Source of the DNA: Maribacter sp. ACAM166
GTDB taxonomy: Bacteria; Bacteroidota; Bacteroidia; Flavobacteriales; Flavobacteriaceae
Assembly (NCBI RefSeq): GCF_005771495.1
Contig: NZ_VAUW01000002.1
Location: 1 to 64,000, forward strand
Length of the DNA: 64,000 nt
Reading direction: 5' to 3'
The notes beneath the pieces were generated by a model, which was given only the letters and a program-made list of their open reading frames with translations, did no database searches and was not told where the DNA came from. The position numbers were made by a program, and so were the translations under genes. Positions 46,402-57,061 of this stretch are shown in pieces (position 1 is the first letter of the stretch; the number at the start of each line of letters is the position of its first letter).

Positions 46402-47745
46402 TTATGCTACTTTTCTATTTTTACCGCTTTTCATTAAACCATCATAATGCCTATTCAACAAATAAGAATTTACCTGTTGCACAGTATCAATGGCTACACC
46501 TACCATAATTAACAACGATGTACCTCCATAAAACAAGGCCCATCCAGCCTGAACATCCATCAACTTAACTACAATAGCTGGCAAAATAGCGAGCAAAGCT
46601 AAGAAAATTGATCCAGGTAATGTTATTAATGACATAATCTTATCTAAAAAATCCCCAGTTTCTTTCCCTGGACGAACTCCCGGTATAAAACCTCCGCTTC
46701 TTTTAAGGTCATCTGCCATTTTATTAGTTGGAACAGTGATTGCTGTATAAAAATAAGTGAAGATGATAATCAATAAGGCAAATAGTAAATTATACGCCCA
46801 GCCAAAAATATCGCTAAACTGAACCTGCATCCATTGACCGAATGCTGTATCATCAAAAGCACCACCAATCATTCCAGGAACAAACATTATAGCTTGGGCA
46901 AAAATAATTGGCATTACACCAGAAGCATTTAACTTCAACGGTATATATTGTCTAGACCCCATGATGTTCTTTTCATAACCACCAGAAGCTGTACGTCTTG
47001 CATATTGAACAGGTATCTGTCGTGTTGCCATAACCAAAAGGATACAAGCCAATATCACTAAGAACCAAATAATCACTTCAATAAGGATAAACATTAGACC
47101 TCCATTGTTATCGGTAGTTCTTGAAATAAATTCTTGAACAAAAGATTGCGGCATTGTTGCGATTATTCCAATCATAATCAACAAAGAAATACCATTGCCA
47201 ATACCTTTATCAGTGATTTTTTCACCGAGCCACATTGCAAAAACAGTACCGGTCACCAATATAATTACGGCAGGAACCATGAAATCCAATCCTTTACCCA
47301 ATATAAAAGCACTATCTCTTACACCAAAAGCCTCTAAACCATACAAGTAAGCTGGAGCTTGAACTATACAAATACCAATTGTTAACCATCTAGTAATTTG
47401 ATTTATAGTTTTACGCCCGCTTTCTCCTTCTTTCTGTAATTTTTGAAGGTATGGTATTGCAATACCCATTAATTGCACTACAATTGAAGCAGAAATATAA
47501 GGCATAATACCTAATGCAAAAACAGAGGCATTTGCAAACGCCCCACCCGTAAATGCATTTAAAAGACCAAAAATACCTTGGTCGGTACTATCAGCCAATC
47601 CACCTAACTGAGTTGAATCTATACCTGGAAGTACAATTTGGCAACCAAAACGGTAAACCAACAAAAGACCCAAAGTAATAAGAATTCTATTCCTTAGCTC
47701 TTCTATCTTCCAAATATTGGATAATGTATCAATAAATTTCTTCAT
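46402..47745 (-). CDS. secY: Protein translocase subunit SecY
   Basis: The 447-residue protein has ten membrane helices and forms the protein-conducting channel with SecE and SecG. It has the plug/lateral-gate region LGIMPYISASIVVQL (about 78-92), the cytoplasmic loop RRTASGGYEKNIMGSRQYIPLK and the C-terminal RHYDGLMKSGKNRK. It follows rplO after 14 bp in the spc operon. Confidence 0.98.
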   Translation of the reverse strand: MKKFIDTLSNIWKIEELRNRILITLGLLLVYRFGCQIVLPGIDSTQLGGLADSTDQGIFGLLNAFTGGAFANASVFALGIMPYISASIVVQLMGIAIPYLQKLQKEGESGRKTINQITRWLTIGICIVQAPAYLYGLEAFGVRDSAFILGKGLDFMVPAVIILVTGTVFAMWLGEKITDKGIGNGISLLIMIGIIATMPQSFVQEFISRTTDNNGGLMFILIEVIIWFLVILACILLVMATRQIPVQYARRTASGGYEKNIMGSRQYIPLKLNASGVMPIIFAQAIMFVPGMIGGAFDDTAFGQWMQVQFSDIFGWAYNLLFALLIIIFTYFYTAITVPTNKMADDLKRSGGFIPGVRPGKETGDFLDKIMSLITLPGSIFLALLAILPAIVVKLMDVQAGWALFYGGTSLLIMVGVAIDTVQQVNSYLLNRHYDGLMKSGKNRKVA

Positions 47746-47759
47746 GCTCTCGTTTATGC

Positions 47760-48212
47760 TTACAAACTTATTGCTTCACCACCTGCTGCCTCAATAGCTG
47801 CTTTGGCAGAAGCTGTAAATTTATGTACTGAAATTTTTAGTGGTGACTTCAACTCACCATTGCCTAAAATTTTCACTAAATCATTTTTACCAACCAACCC
47901 ATTTTCAATCAAAAGGTCTAAAGAAACTTCATTTGAAATAACCTTATTATCAACTAGCTCCTGTAGCTTTTCAATATTGATACCTTTATAATCCTTACGA
48001 TTTATATTGGTGAAACCAAATTTAGGAACACGGCGTTGCAAAGGCATTTGACCACCTTCGAACCCTATTTTCTTCGAATATCCAGATCTTGATTTTGCTC
48101 CATTATGTCCTCTTGCAGCAGTTCCTCCTTTTCCAGAACCTTGACCTCTTCCAAGACGCTTACCGTCTCTATTCACTGAACCTTCTGCAGGCTGTAGATT
48201 ATGTAAACCCAT
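47760..48212 (-). CDS. rplO: 50S ribosomal protein L15
   Basis: The 150-residue protein has the glycine/arginine-rich N-terminus GRGQGSGKGGTAARGHNGAKSRSGY that threads into 23S rRNA and a globular C-terminus that ends KAAIEAAGGEAISL. It lies 12 bp after rpmD. Confidence 0.98.
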   Translation of the reverse strand: MGLHNLQPAEGSVNRDGKRLGRGQGSGKGGTAARGHNGAKSRSGYSKKIGFEGGQMPLQRRVPKFGFTNINRKDYKGINIEKLQELVDNKVISNEVSLDLLIENGLVGKNDLVKILGNGELKSPLKISVHKFTASAKAAIEAAGGEAISL

Positions 48213-48224
48213 TATATTCTTTCT

Positions 48225-48404
48225 TTAAGCTTCCTCTGTGGAAACTAAATGTTTAACTTTATTTATCATTCCAAGAATGTTAGGAGTATTGTTATGTTCT
48301 ACTACCTGTCCAATTCTTTTTAAACCAAGAGCCTCAAGTGTTCTTTTCTGATTTTGAGGTTTCTTAATTCCACTTTTCAATTGTGTAACTTTAATTTTTG
48401 CCAT
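48225..48404 (-). CDS. rpmD: 50S ribosomal protein L30
   Basis: A 59-residue frame, MAKIKVTQLKSGI to HLVSTEEA, contains the L30 pattern LEALGLKRIGQVVEHNNTPNILGMI. It lies between rpsE (10 bp) and rplO (12 bp) as in other bacteria. Confidence 0.96.
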   Translation of the reverse strand: MAKIKVTQLKSGIKKPQNQKRTLEALGLKRIGQVVEHNNTPNILGMINKVKHLVSTEEA

Positions 48405-48414
48405 AATTCTGTTC

Positions 48415-48939
48415 TTAGCCTTTAAATACTTTTTCTAAAGAAACACCTCTTTGCTTTGCAATTGTTTTTGCATCCCTAAGTTGTAAAAGAGCATCAAAAG
48501 TTGCCTTTACAACATTATGTGGATTTGAAGAACCTTGTGATTTAGAAAGTACATCTTGCACTCCTACAGATTCTAAAACCGATCTAACAGCACCACCAGC
48601 AATAACACCGGTACCATGGGAAGCAGGTTGAATGTACACCCTTGCTCCACCAAATTTACCTTTTTGTTCGTGCGGAAGAGTTCCCTTATTCAAAGGAATT
48701 CGAACTAAATTCTTTTTACCATCTTCAATTGCCTTTGCAATTGCAGTAGCAACTTCCTTTGATTTACCTAAACCGTGACCAACAACGCCATTTTCATCAC
48801 CAACAACAACAATAGCAGAAAAACCAAATGCTCTACCACCTTTTGTTACTTTGGTTACGCGTTGAATACCAACTAATTTATCTTTTAAATCTAAACCACC
48901 AGGTTTAACAGTTTCTACGTTTTTATATTTTTGGAACAT
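48415..48939 (-). CDS. rpsE: 30S ribosomal protein S5
   Basis: The 174-residue protein has the dsRBD-like [29 protein letters not shown] (about 36-64) and the C-terminal [13 protein letters not shown]5 helps decoding fidelity at the mRNA entry. It follows rplR after 9 bp. Confidence 0.98.
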   Translation of the reverse strand: MFQKYKNVETVKPGGLDLKDKLVGIQRVTKVTKGGRAFGFSAIVVVGDENGVVGHGLGKSKEVATAIAKAIEDGKKNLVRIPLNKGTLPHEQKGKFGGARVYIQPASHGTGVIAGGAVRSVLESVGVQDVLSKSQGSSNPHNVVKATFDALLQLRDAKTIAKQRGVSLEKVFKG

Positions 48940-48948
48940 ACTAGTTTA

Positions 48949-49305
48949 TTAGAATTTTAATCCTGCTTCTCTTGCACCATCTGCTAAAGATTTCACTCTT
49001 CCATGATACAAATTTCCTCCTCTATCAAATGCAACTTTATCTAAACCTGCTTTAACAGATTTTTCTGCAATTGTCTTACCAACTAAAGCCGCAATCTCTG
49101 TTTTATTTCCTTTTACTTTTGCGATATCCTTATCTCTTGAACAAGCTGATACTAAAGTAACTCCGCTAACGTCATCTATAACCTGTGCGTAAATCCCACT
49201 ATTACTTCTAAAAACAGATAACCTTGGTTTTGCTGCAGTTCCTGAAGAAACCTTACGAATTCTACGTCGGATTCTAATTTTTCTTTGTGTTTTTGATAAT
49301 CCCAT
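48949..49305 (-). CDS. rplR: 50S ribosomal protein L18
   Basis: The 118-residue protein shows [20 protein letters not shown]-like sequence near residue 28 and the C-terminal [27 protein letters not shown]18 binds 5S rRNA in the central protuberance. It lies 12 bp after rplF. Confidence 0.98.
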   Translation of the reverse strand: MGLSKTQRKIRIRRRIRKVSSGTAAKPRLSVFRSNSGIYAQVIDDVSGVTLVSACSRDKDIAKVKGNKTEIAALVGKTIAEKSVKAGLDKVAFDRGGNLYHGRVKSLADGAREAGLKF

Positions 49306-49317
49306 AATACACTTATA

Positions 49318-49860
49318 TTAAGCTGACTTACCAGCTTTTCTTCTTAATATTTCACCTACAAACTTAATACCTTTTCCTTTGTACGGTTCAGGTCTACGGA
49401 ATGATCTAATCTTTGCAGCAATATGACCTACCAATTGTTTGTCATGAGATGTTAGCTTTACTATAGGGTTCTTACCTTTTACAGAAATTGTTTCCACTTT
49501 AACCTCAGAGGCTAAATTAAAAACAATATTATGTGAAAACCCTAAAGCTAACTCAAGTTTTTGACCTTGATTAATAGCCCTATAGCCTACCCCTACTAAT
49601 TCTAACTCTTTGGTCCATCCTTTCGAAACACCTTCAACCATGTTAACTATAAGAGACCTATATAAACCGTGTTTTGCTTTATGCTCATTAGAATCCGATG
49701 GTCTTGTCACCCAAGCCTGCTCGTCTTCTATTTTAATCGCTACACCAGAAAACTCTTGAGTCAATTCCCCTAACTTTCCTTTTACGGAAATGATATTGTC
49801 ACTGATTTCAATTGTAACTCCTTCAGGAATTGCGATTGGATTATTACCTATTCTAGACAT
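49318..49860 (-). CDS. rplF: 50S ribosomal protein L6
   Basis: The 180-residue protein has the two L6 repeats, beginning SRIGNNPIAIPEGV and ending with the signature PEPYKGKGIKFVGEILRRK. L6 lies near the sarcin-ricin loop. It follows rpsH after 19 bp. Confidence 0.98.
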   Translation of the reverse strand: MSRIGNNPIAIPEGVTIEISDNIISVKGKLGELTQEFSGVAIKIEDEQAWVTRPSDSNEHKAKHGLYRSLIVNMVEGVSKGWTKELELVGVGYRAINQGQKLELALGFSHNIVFNLASEVKVETISVKGKNPIVKLTSHDKQLVGHIAAKIRSFRRPEPYKGKGIKFVGEILRRKAGKSA

Positions 49861-49879
49861 TTTCTAATTCTTTAATCAA

Positions 49880-50278
49880 TTAATAAACGTAGCACAAAAC
49901 TTCACCACCAACTTTTTCTGCCTTTGCTTGCTTACTAGTCATTACACCATGCGATGTAGACACAATAGCAATACCCAAACCATTCAATACACGTGGCAAA
50001 TCTTCATTACCTGTATATTTTCTAAGGCCAGGCTTACTTATACGCTGTATTTTCTTGATAACAGGCTCCTTTGTAAGCTTGTCATACTTCAAAGCTATCT
50101 TAATAGAACCTTGAACCTTATTGTCTTCAAATTTATAACTTAAAATATACCCTTGATCGAATAATATTTTAGTTATCTCTTTTTTTAGATTTGACGCAGG
50201 AATTTCAACAACCCTGTGACCCGCTCTACTTGCGTTTCTAACTCTCGTTAGGTAATCTGCTATAGTATCTGTTACCAT
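49880..50278 (-). CDS. rpsH: 30S ribosomal protein S8
   Basis: The 132-residue protein begins TDTIADYLTRVRNASRAGH and has the C-terminal signature GLGIAIVSTSHGVMTSKQAK. S8 is a primary 16S binder and in some bacteria represses its operon. A 66-bp gap precedes it. Confidence 0.98.
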   Translation of the reverse strand: MVTDTIADYLTRVRNASRAGHRVVEIPASNLKKEITKILFDQGYILSYKFEDNKVQGSIKIALKYDKLTKEPVIKKIQRISKPGLRKYTGNEDLPRVLNGLGIAIVSTSHGVMTSKQAKAEKVGGEVLCYVY

Positions 50279-50344
50279 TTATATATAATTCGGTGACGGT
50301 TTTTAACTTTTAGCTAAACCTGAGACCATTAAAAATTCAATTTT

Positions 50345-50614
50345 TTACCAACTCGCTTTTCTAACACCTGGTATTAACCCTGCGTTCGCCATCTCTCTAA
50401 ACGTTACCCTAGAAATACCAAAAGTTCTCATGTAACCTTTAGGTCTTCCAGTAAGTTTACATCTATTATGTAAACGAACAGGAGATGCATTTTTAGGCAA
50501 TTTCTGCAAGCCCTCATAATCTCCGGCTTCTTTCAAAGCCTTACGTCTTTCAGCATAAATTGCTACAGTTCTTTCCCTTTTTCTTTCTCGGGCTTTCATT
50601 GATTCCTTAGCCAT
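50345..50614 (-). CDS. rpsN: 30S ribosomal protein S14, zinc-free form
   Basis: The 89-residue protein has the [28 protein letters not shown] core of S14. It lacks the CxxC-x12-CxxC zinc ligands of the short type, so it is the long zinc-free version. It starts 1 bp after rplE. Confidence 0.97.
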   Translation of the reverse strand: MAKESMKARERKRERTVAIYAERRKALKEAGDYEGLQKLPKNASPVRLHNRCKLTGRPKGYMRTFGISRVTFREMANAGLIPGVRKASW

Positions 50615-50615
50615 A

Positions 50616-51167
50616 CTAGTTCTTTTTAAAAGGTAAACCTAATTCCGTTAATAATGATTTTGCTTCTTTATCAGTTTCTGCTGAAGTTACAAAAGTAATA
50701 TCCATACCGTTAATTCTATTAATTTTATCAATATTAACTTCAGGAAATATAATTTGCTCTGTTACTCCCAAATTGTAATTTCCGCGACCATCAAAACCAG
50801 TAGCCTTAATGCCTTGAAAATCACGTACTCGTGGTAAAGCAGAAGTAACCAAACGATCTAAAAATTCATACATACGCTCCCCTCTAAGGGTTACTTTTGC
50901 ACCAATTGGCATACCTTTTCTTAACTTAAAGGCAGCAACATCTTTTTTAGATAACGTAGGGACTGCTTTTTGACCGGTAATCATCGTCATTTCATCAAGC
51001 GCATGATCAATAAGCTTTTTGTCAGCGACAGCAGCACCTACTCCTCTACTCATCACTATTTTCTCTAACTTAGGAACCTGCATTACATTACTGTAACCAA
51101 ATTCTTCCGTAAGTGCAGTAACGATCCGCTCTTTATACTCTTTCTTTAATCTTGTAACGTATGCCAT
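50616..51167 (-). CDS. rplE: 50S ribosomal protein L5
   Basis: The 183-residue protein has [18 protein letters not shown] (about 27) and [21 protein letters not shown] (about 143). L5 binds 5S rRNA and contacts the P-site tRNA elbow. It is 2 bp after rplX. Confidence 0.98.
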   Translation of the reverse strand: MAYVTRLKKEYKERIVTALTEEFGYSNVMQVPKLEKIVMSRGVGAAVADKKLIDHALDEMTMITGQKAVPTLSKKDVAAFKLRKGMPIGAKVTLRGERMYEFLDRLVTSALPRVRDFQGIKATGFDGRGNYNLGVTEQIIFPEVNIDKINRINGMDITFVTSAETDKEAKSLLTELGLPFKKN

Positions 51168-51169
51168 AA

Positions 51170-51484
51170 CTAAATTACTTCTTTGGATTTTTTGGAAACC
51201 CTAACTTTTTTACCATCCTTTACCTCGTACCCAACTCTTGTATTATCTCCGGATTTAACGTCGATTAAAGATAGGTTAGAGATATCGATTAAAGCTTCTT
51301 TTTTTACAATACCACCTTGAGGATTTTTTGCACTTGGCTTCTCATGTTTAGATACCATATTAGCACCTTCAACAATGGCTTTATTCTTTTCAAGATTAAC
51401 ACGCATTACCTTACCCTCAGTTCCCTTATGGTCACCAGCGATAATTCTTACTGTATCTCCTGTTTTTATCTTTAACTTTTTCAT
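51170..51484 (-). CDS. rplX: 50S ribosomal protein L24
   Basis: The 104-residue protein carries a KOW motif, [22 protein letters not shown], at residues 4-25 and starts early 50S assembly at the tunnel exit. It follows rplN after 12 bp. Confidence 0.98.
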   Translation of the reverse strand: MKKLKIKTGDTVRIIAGDHKGTEGKVMRVNLEKNKAIVEGANMVSKHEKPSAKNPQGGIVKKEALIDISNLSLIDVKSGDNTRVGYEVKDGKKVRVSKKSKEVI

Positions 51485-51496
51485 CTTGTCGTTATA

Positions 51497-51865
51497 TTAT
51501 AATACCTCTGGGGCTAATGATACAATCTTCATGAATTGCTTATCCCTAAGCTCCCTTGCGACGGGCCCAAAAACACGGGTTCCCCTCATTTCACCGGTAG
51601 GATTCAATAAAACACAAGCATTGTCGTCAAATCTAATATATGACCCATCAGGTCTTCTGATTTCCTTTTTAGTACGTACAACGACAGCAGTTGAAACCGC
51701 TCCCTTTTTGATACCTCCGTTAGGAGCCGCATCTTTAACAGTAACAACAATCTTGTCACCTATAGATGCATATCTTCTTTTGGTACCACCAAGAACACGG
51801 ATAGTCAATACTTCCTTTGCTCCTGTGTTATCCGCTACCTTTAATCTAGATTCTTGCTGTAACAT
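51497..51865 (-). CDS. rplN: 50S ribosomal protein L14
   Basis: The 122-residue protein begins [19 protein letters not shown] and has the signature ending in [16 protein letters not shown]14 lies at the subunit interface. It starts 3 bp after rpsQ. Confidence 0.98.
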   Translation of the reverse strand: MLQQESRLKVADNTGAKEVLTIRVLGGTKRRYASIGDKIVVTVKDAAPNGGIKKGAVSTAVVVRTKKEIRRPDGSYIRFDDNACVLLNPTGEMRGTRVFGPVARELRDKQFMKIVSLAPEVL

Positions 51866-51868
51866 AAC

Positions 51869-52126
51869 TTATTTAGCTCTTTCTAAGATTTCTACTAATC
51901 TCCAACATTTGGTTTTACTCATAGGACGAGTCTCCATGATTTTTACTTTATCACCAATATTGCAATCGTTTTTTTCGTCATGCGCAACATACTTCTTTGT
52001 CTTCAAAACGAATTTACCGTACATAGGATGCTTTACTCTATTCACCTCGGCAACAACAATAGATTTCTCCATTTTATTACTTGTGACAACTCCTACTCTC
52101 TCTTTTCTTAAGTTTCTTTTCTCCAT
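51869..52126 (-). CDS. rpsQ: 30S ribosomal protein S17
   Basis: The 85-residue OB-fold protein has [28 protein letters not shown] and [16 protein letters not shown], both diagnostic of S17. It follows rpmC after 13 bp. Confidence 0.98.
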   Translation of the reverse strand: MEKRNLRKERVGVVTSNKMEKSIVVAEVNRVKHPMYGKFVLKTKKYVAHDEKNDCNIGDKVKIMETRPMSKTKCWRLVEILERAK

Positions 52127-52139
52127 AAAGCCGAACCAA

Positions 52140-52331
52140 TTATTGGTTTTCCCTATTAGTTAATTCAGTGGCTAATCTTGCTACCGTTCTCCTTACTTTT
52201 CTAATCTGAAGTGGATTTTCTAACGGAGTTACAAAATGTGCCATTTTCAAATCATCATGCTGCTTTTTGTACTCGGCAAATTTATCCGTAAGTCCTTCGA
52301 CAGACAATTCCTTAATCTCTTGTTTTTTCAT
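52140..52331 (-). CDS. rpmC: 50S ribosomal protein L29
   Basis: The 63-residue two-helix protein begins [14 protein letters not shown] and has the C-terminal [20 protein letters not shown]29 lies beside the tunnel exit with L23. It follows rplP after 12 bp. Confidence 0.97.
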   Translation of the reverse strand: MKKQEIKELSVEGLTDKFAEYKKQHDDLKMAHFVTPLENPLQIRKVRRTVARLATELTNRENQ

Positions 52332-52343
52332 TATTCCTTACGT

Positions 52344-52772
52344 TTAATTTTTGGCCTCGTAATCTCGAGCTACAATAAATTTTGTTTTAACAGGAAGTTT
52401 TTGCGCCGCTAATCTTAAAGCTTCTTTTGCTACTTCCATTGGAACACCAGCTACTTCGAACATTATTCTGCCTGGCTTAACCACGGCTACGAAATACTCG
52501 GGAGCACCTTTACCTTTACCCATACGAACCTCTAAAGGTTTCTTAGTAATAGGCTTATCTGGAAATATTTTTATCCACAACTGGCCTTCCCTCTTCATAA
52601 ATCTTGTTGCAGCAATACGAGCAGCCTCTATTTGGCGTGAAGTCAAGAATGTTGCATCATCAACATTCTTTATACCGAACATACCATTTGAAAGTTGGTG
52701 TCCTCTTCCTGCTAGACCTTTCATACGGCCTTTCTGCATTTTACGGAACTTCGTTCTTTTCGGTTGTAACAT
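52344..52772 (-). CDS. rplP: 50S ribosomal protein L16
   Basis: The 142-residue protein begins [19 protein letters not shown] and has [24 protein letters not shown] (about 83). L16 organises the A-site tRNA region of 23S rRNA. It follows rpsC after 20 bp. Confidence 0.98.
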   Translation of the reverse strand: MLQPKRTKFRKMQKGRMKGLAGRGHQLSNGMFGIKNVDDATFLTSRQIEAARIAATRFMKREGQLWIKIFPDKPITKKPLEVRMGKGKGAPEYFVAVVKPGRIMFEVAGVPMEVAKEALRLAAQKLPVKTKFIVARDYEAKN

Positions 52773-52792
52773 TACTTTAGTTCTTTAAAAAA

Positions 52793-53512
52793 TTACTTTC
52801 TACGACGTTGTTTTCTACCACCTTCTTGCTTACCTCCTTTAGAAGAATCCCCTTTTTGCATTCCTACCAAAGGTGATAAATCTCTTTTACCATAAACCTC
52901 ACCTTTCATAATCCAAACTTTAATTCCAAGTTTACCATATGTTGTTTGAGCTTCCTGTATAGCATAATCGATATCAGCTCTAAAAGTGGACAATGGTATT
53001 CTACCATCTTTATAAGTCTCAGAGCGCGCCATTTCAGCACCGTTCAATCTACCAGAGATTTGAATCTTAATACCTTCAGCATTCATACGCATTGCCGCAG
53101 TGACTGCCATTTTAATAGCTCTTCTAAAAGAAATTCTACTTTCTATCTGACGAGCAACACTTGCACCAACCAAATTCGCATCGAGCTCAGGTCTTTTTAT
53201 TTCAAAGATGTTAATTTGAACCTCCTTATTGGTGATTTTCTTTAACTCTTCTTTTAACTTATCTACTTCCTGACCACCTTTACCAATAATAATACCTGGC
53301 CTAGCAGTGGTTACAGTTACAGTTATCAATTTAAGTGTTCGTTCTATAATAACTCTAGAAACACTAGCTTTAGAAAGTCTGGCGTGAATATACTTTCGTA
53401 TTTTATCATCCTCAGCCAATTTATCCCCATAATCGTTTCCACCGTACCAGTTAGACTCCCAACCTCTGATGATTCCTAAACGATTTCCTATTGGATTTGT
53501 TTTCTGTCCCAT
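52793..53512 (-). CDS. rpsC: 30S ribosomal protein S3
   Basis: The 239-residue protein has [14 protein letters not shown] at the start, a KH domain with [16 protein letters not shown] (about 72-87) and a basic, Gly/Lys/Arg-rich tail. S3 lies at the mRNA entry channel. It starts 1 bp after rplV. Confidence 0.98.
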   Translation of the reverse strand: MGQKTNPIGNRLGIIRGWESNWYGGNDYGDKLAEDDKIRKYIHARLSKASVSRVIIERTLKLITVTVTTARPGIIIGKGGQEVDKLKEELKKITNKEVQINIFEIKRPELDANLVGASVARQIESRISFRRAIKMAVTAAMRMNAEGIKIQISGRLNGAEMARSETYKDGRIPLSTFRADIDYAIQEAQTTYGKLGIKVWIMKGEVYGKRDLSPLVGMQKGDSSKGGKQEGGRKQRRRK

Positions 53513-53513
53513 T

Positions 53514-53921
53514 CTAGTTTTCTGTTATATTTTTAGACCCTAAAACCAAAGTTACATGGTTTGAACGTTTTCTAATTCTATGCGCTCTACCCTGTGGAGC
53601 AGGACGCAATCTTTTTAACATTGCACCACCATCAACTCTAATTTCAGCAACAACCAAATCTGCATCTTCTAAATTTGCATCTTCATTCTTCGTTTGCCAA
53701 TTAGTTAAAGCAGACAATAGCAACTTTTCCAACTTTCTAGAGGCCTCCTTTGAATTGAACCTCAATATCGCTAAAGCTTTTTCTACTTTCTCCCCCCTAA
53801 TCAAGTCAGCAACAAGTCGCATTTTTCTTGGCGAAGTAGGACAATTATTTAACTTAGCGAAGGCTACCTTCTTTTTCTCAGCCTTTATTCTTTCGGCCAT
53901 CTGTTTTTTACGAACTCCCAT
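53514..53921 (-). CDS. rplV: 50S ribosomal protein L22
   Basis: The 135-residue protein has [28 protein letters not shown] and the tunnel-loop region ending [30 protein letters not shown]. It starts 3 bp after rpsS. Confidence 0.98.
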   Translation of the reverse strand: MGVRKKQMAERIKAEKKKVAFAKLNNCPTSPRKMRLVADLIRGEKVEKALAILRFNSKEASRKLEKLLLSALTNWQTKNEDANLEDADLVVAEIRVDGGAMLKRLRPAPQGRAHRIRKRSNHVTLVLGSKNITEN

Positions 53922-53924
53922 AGC

Positions 53925-54203
53925 TTACTTTTTTCCTTTGTTTTTCGCACCTATATGACCCCTAAAAGATCTAGTTGGTGAAAATTCTCCAAGTTTATGT
54001 CCAACCATATTTTCGGTTACAAAAACTGGTACAAATTGTTTTCCGTTGTGAACCGCTATAGTCATTCCTACAAAATCAGGAGTTATCATAGATGCCCTTG
54101 ACCAAGTTTTGATTACGGATTTCTTACCGGATGATGCACTCTGTTGGATTTTTTTCTCCAAACTATAGTGAACGTATGGTCCTTTTTTTAGTGAACGTGC
54201 CAT
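53925..54203 (-). CDS. rpsS: 30S ribosomal protein S19
   Basis: The 92-residue protein begins [18 protein letters not shown] and has [29 protein letters not shown]19 forms the head of the 30S subunit with S13. It follows rplB after 14 bp. Confidence 0.98.
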   Translation of the reverse strand: MARSLKKGPYVHYSLEKKIQQSASSGKKSVIKTWSRASMITPDFVGMTIAVHNGKQFVPVFVTENMVGHKLGEFSPTRSFRGHIGAKNKGKK

Positions 54204-54217
54204 TTCTTTCTACTTTT

Positions 54218-55042
54218 TTATTTCTTTCTACGTTCTATTATATACTTATTGGTGCTCTTGGTCTTAGAACGAGTCCTGAATCCTTTCGCAGGTATACCAT
54301 TTCTCGATCTTGGATGACCACCAGAAGCTCTACCTTCACCACCACCCATTGGGTGATCGACAGGGTTCATTGCTACTGGTCTTGTTCTAGGTCTTCTACC
54401 CAACCATCTACTTCTACCAGCTTTACCAGAAACCAATAATTGATGATCAGAATTCGATATAGCTCCTATAGTTGCTAAACAACCTGAAAGCACTAACCTT
54501 GTTTCCCCAGACGGCATCTTAACAGTAACAAACTTACCATCTTTAGCCATTAACTGAGCGAACGTACCAGCACTTCTTGCCATTACAGCGCCTTGCCCTG
54601 GTCTTAATTCAATACACGATATAATAGTTCCCAAAGGAACCTCACTCAAAGGCATCGCATTACCTATCTCGGTAGCTATAGCGCTTCCAGAGACAACTTG
54701 CTGATCAACTTGTAACCCATTTTGAGCAATAACATATCGCTTTTCACCATCAGCATACTCTAAAAGAGCAATAAATGCTGTTCTGTTTGGATCGTATTCA
54801 ATAGATTTTACAGTTCCAAGCACACCTTGCTTATCTCTTTTAAAATCTATTACACGATACCTTCTCTTATGACCTCCACCTTTTTGGCGTATTGTCATCT
54901 TTCCCTGACTGTTTCTGCCTCCCGACTTTTTTAACGGAGCAAGCAAGCTTTTTTCCGGCTTATCAGCAGTAATGGCGTCAAATCCGTTTACTACTCTAAA
55001 ACGCTGTCCAGGAGTGATTGGTTTTAATTTTCTAATTGACAT
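54218..55042 (-). CDS. rplB: 50S ribosomal protein L2
   Basis: The 274-residue protein has [25 protein letters not shown] and the peptidyl-transferase-adjacent signature [17 protein letters not shown] (about 231-247). It follows rplW after 9 bp. Confidence 0.98.
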   Translation of the reverse strand: MSIRKLKPITPGQRFRVVNGFDAITADKPEKSLLAPLKKSGGRNSQGKMTIRQKGGGHKRRYRVIDFKRDKQGVLGTVKSIEYDPNRTAFIALLEYADGEKRYVIAQNGLQVDQQVVSGSAIATEIGNAMPLSEVPLGTIISCIELRPGQGAVMARSAGTFAQLMAKDGKFVTVKMPSGETRLVLSGCLATIGAISNSDHQLLVSGKAGRSRWLGRRPRTRPVAMNPVDHPMGGGEGRASGGHPRSRNGIPAKGFRTRSKTKSTNKYIIERRKK

Positions 55043-55051
55043 TTCTTGTCT

Positions 55052-55342
55052 TTATAGATTACTGTAAAAATCGATGATATCACCTTCAACAACATCAACA
55101 ATTGCTTTTTTAATAGCATTTGTCTTACCATGCTGCACCCCAGTTTTTGTAAATCTGGATTTTCTGGTGGGTCCGTAATTCATAGTACGAACCTTTTTAA
55201 CTGAAACACCATAAGTAGCCTCAACTGCATCTTTAATCTGCAACTTGTTGGCCTTAGGGTTAACTACGAAACCATATCGGTTATTCAACTCGCTATCAGC
55301 AGTCATTTTCTCCGTTATAATTGGTTTTATCAACACACTCAT
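55052..55342 (-). CDS. rplW: 50S ribosomal protein L23
   Basis: The 96-residue protein begins SVLIKPIITEKMTADSELNNRYGF and has the VSVKKVRTMNYGPTRKSRF segment. L23 is the docking site for trigger factor and SRP at the tunnel exit. It is 4 bp after rplD. Confidence 0.97.
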   Translation of the reverse strand: MSVLIKPIITEKMTADSELNNRYGFVVNPKANKLQIKDAVEATYGVSVKKVRTMNYGPTRKSRFTKTGVQHGKTNAIKKAIVDVVEGDIIDFYSNL

Positions 55343-55346
55343 GCTA

Positions 55347-55979
55347 TTATTGTTTATTTAAATTCGATTCGATTCCTTCTAGAGAGCCTTCCAACAATAC
55401 AACGCTATTTGCATTAAGTATTTTGTAAGTGCTTAATTCTGAGTTAGTTATAACCTCAGACCCTTTGAAATTACGCGAAGACAAATATACACCTTTATTT
55501 GAATCACCCAACACAATTAAAGATTTTTTGTTTTCAAGACCGAAAGTCTTTAAAACTCCAATAAAATCTTTAGTGTTTGGAGTATCAAAATCAAAATCTT
55601 CAACTACTATAATTGCATTTTCTTTTGACTTCAAAGTAAGTGCAGATTTTCTAGCCAAACGCTTCAAATTCTTATTCAATTTTTGGCTATAATCTTTAGG
55701 TCTAGGTCCAAATATTCTACCACCACCTCTAAAGATTGGTGATTTAATACTACCAGCTCTTGCTGTACCCGTACCCTTTTGTTTTTTAATCTTTCTAGTA
55801 CTTCCCGCAATTTCGGCCCTTTCTTTAGCCTTGTGCGTTCCCTGTCTTTGGTGTGCCAAATATTGCTTAACATCCAAATAAACCGCGTGATCGTTAGGCT
55901 CTATAGCGAAAACATCATCAGAAAGGTTTGCCTTTCTACCTGTGTCTTTTCCTTTAATATCTAAAACTGCTATTTTCAT
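55347..55979 (-). CDS. rplD: 50S ribosomal protein L4
   Basis: From ATG 55979 the protein has 210 residues. Its A overlaps the rplC stop (TAATG), and this start is preferred over GTG at 55988. L4 has KQKGTGTARAGSIKSPIFRGGGRIFGPRPKDY (about 67-98), the loop that reaches the exit tunnel. In many bacteria it also represses its own operon. Confidence 0.96.
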   Translation of the reverse strand: MKIAVLDIKGKDTGRKANLSDDVFAIEPNDHAVYLDVKQYLAHQRQGTHKAKERAEIAGSTRKIKKQKGTGTARAGSIKSPIFRGGGRIFGPRPKDYSQKLNKNLKRLARKSALTLKSKENAIIVVEDFDFDTPNTKDFIGVLKTFGLENKKSLIVLGDSNKGVYLSSRNFKGSEVITNSELSTYKILNANSVVLLEGSLEGIESNLNKQ

Positions 55980-56602
55980 TACATCCACCTTTGTATAGTT
56001 ACATAAGCATTCTTATGGCCCGGAACACAACCTTTTACTACTAAAAGATTCTTTTCTGGAACTACTTTTAAAACTCTAAGATTCTGAACCGTAACACGAT
56101 CCGTCCCCATTCTACCAGCCATCTTCATGCCCTTAAATACCCTTGCCGGATACGATGCCGCACCAATAGAGCCAGGAGCTCTAAGTCTATTGTGCTGACC
56201 ATGTGTTGCTTGACCAACCCCAGCAAAACCGTGACGCTTTACAACACCTTGAAAACCTTTACCCTTAGAAGTTCCAATAACATCTACGAATTCACCTTCA
56301 ACAAAAACATCAACACCTACGGTGTCACCCAATTTAAACTCACCTTCAAAATCTTGGAACTCAACGACTTTTTTCTTAGGAGAAGCACCTGCTTTTTTAA
56401 AATGGCCTAACTCAGCCTTATTAGCACGACTTTCTGCCTTGTCATCGAAACCAAGTTGAAGGGCACTGTACCCGTCGACCTCTTCGGTTCTGACTTGGGT
56501 AACTACACATGGTCCAGCTTGAATAACGGTACATGGGATATTCTTTCCATTCTCGTCAAAAATACTGGTCATGCCTACTTTCTTTCCTATTAACCCAGAC
56601 AT
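55979..56602 (-). CDS. rplC: 50S ribosomal protein L3
   Basis: The 207-residue protein begins [19 protein letters not shown] and has [17 protein letters not shown] and the tunnel-facing [16 protein letters not shown] segment. It is separated from rpsJ by a 144-bp region that may hold a regulatory structure. Confidence 0.98.
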   Translation of the reverse strand: MSGLIGKKVGMTSIFDENGKNIPCTVIQAGPCVVTQVRTEEVDGYSALQLGFDDKAESRANKAELGHFKKAGASPKKKVVEFQDFEGEFKLGDTVGVDVFVEGEFVDVIGTSKGKGFQGVVKRHGFAGVGQATHGQHNRLRAPGSIGAASYPARVFKGMKMAGRMGTDRVTVQNLRVLKVVPEKNLLVVKGCVPGHKNAYVTIQRWM

Positions 56603-56746
56603 ATTTATTTGTATTAATTATTACTTATTAAATTCTTTTCAAAAAAATAGGGCCAAATAATTTAACCCTAAATTATTTATTCCGTTTTTCCTTAGCGCGC
56701 AGCTTAGGACATGTAGCCTATTCCATAAAAGAATAAACAAATGTAA
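56603..56746 (-). promoter_or_regulatory. 144-bp leader-like region between rpsJ and rplC
   Basis: This is the largest gap in the supercluster. It contains a 7-bp stem with one mismatch (56690-56696 with 56702-56708) and a 9-bp perfect stem (56655-56663 with 56670-56678). The loop of the second stem carries CCCT, which can alternatively pair with AGGG at 56649-56652. A T-run follows on the minus strand (56641-56647). The layout suits attenuation or r-protein autoregulation; function is inferred. Confidence 0.4.
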
Positions 56747-57052
56747 TTACACCTTAATCTCAACTTCAACACCACTAGGAAGTTCTAACTTCATAAGTGC
56801 ATCAATTGTTTTAGATGAAGAACTATATATATCCAACAACCTCTTATACGAACTTAATTGAAATTGTTCTCTTGATTTCTTATTCACGTGAGGTGAACGC
56901 AAAACCGTAAATATCTTTTTATGCGTTGGTAAAGGAATTGGTCCTGTAACAACAGCACCGGTAGTCTTTACCGTTTTTACAATCTTCTCAGCAGATTTAT
57001 CCACCAAATTGTGATCGTAGGATTTTAGTTTAATTCTTATTTTTTGACTCAT
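56747..57052 (-). CDS. rpsJ: 30S ribosomal protein S10
   Basis: The 101-residue protein has [53 protein letters not shown] and the C-terminal [12 protein letters not shown]10 is part of the 30S head and of antitermination complexes with NusB. It follows fusA after 9 bp. Confidence 0.98.
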   Translation of the reverse strand: MSQKIRIKLKSYDHNLVDKSAEKIVKTVKTTGAVVTGPIPLPTHKKIFTVLRSPHVNKKSREQFQLSSYKRLLDIYSSSSKTIDALMKLELPSGVEVEIKV

Positions 57053-57061
57053 GTCCTAAAT

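Noticed and set aside
51375-52163. Long plus-strand open frame of 262 codons across rplX, rplN and rpsQ
   Set aside because: It is antisense to three certain ribosomal protein genes and has no family features; it comes from the codon bias of the real strand.
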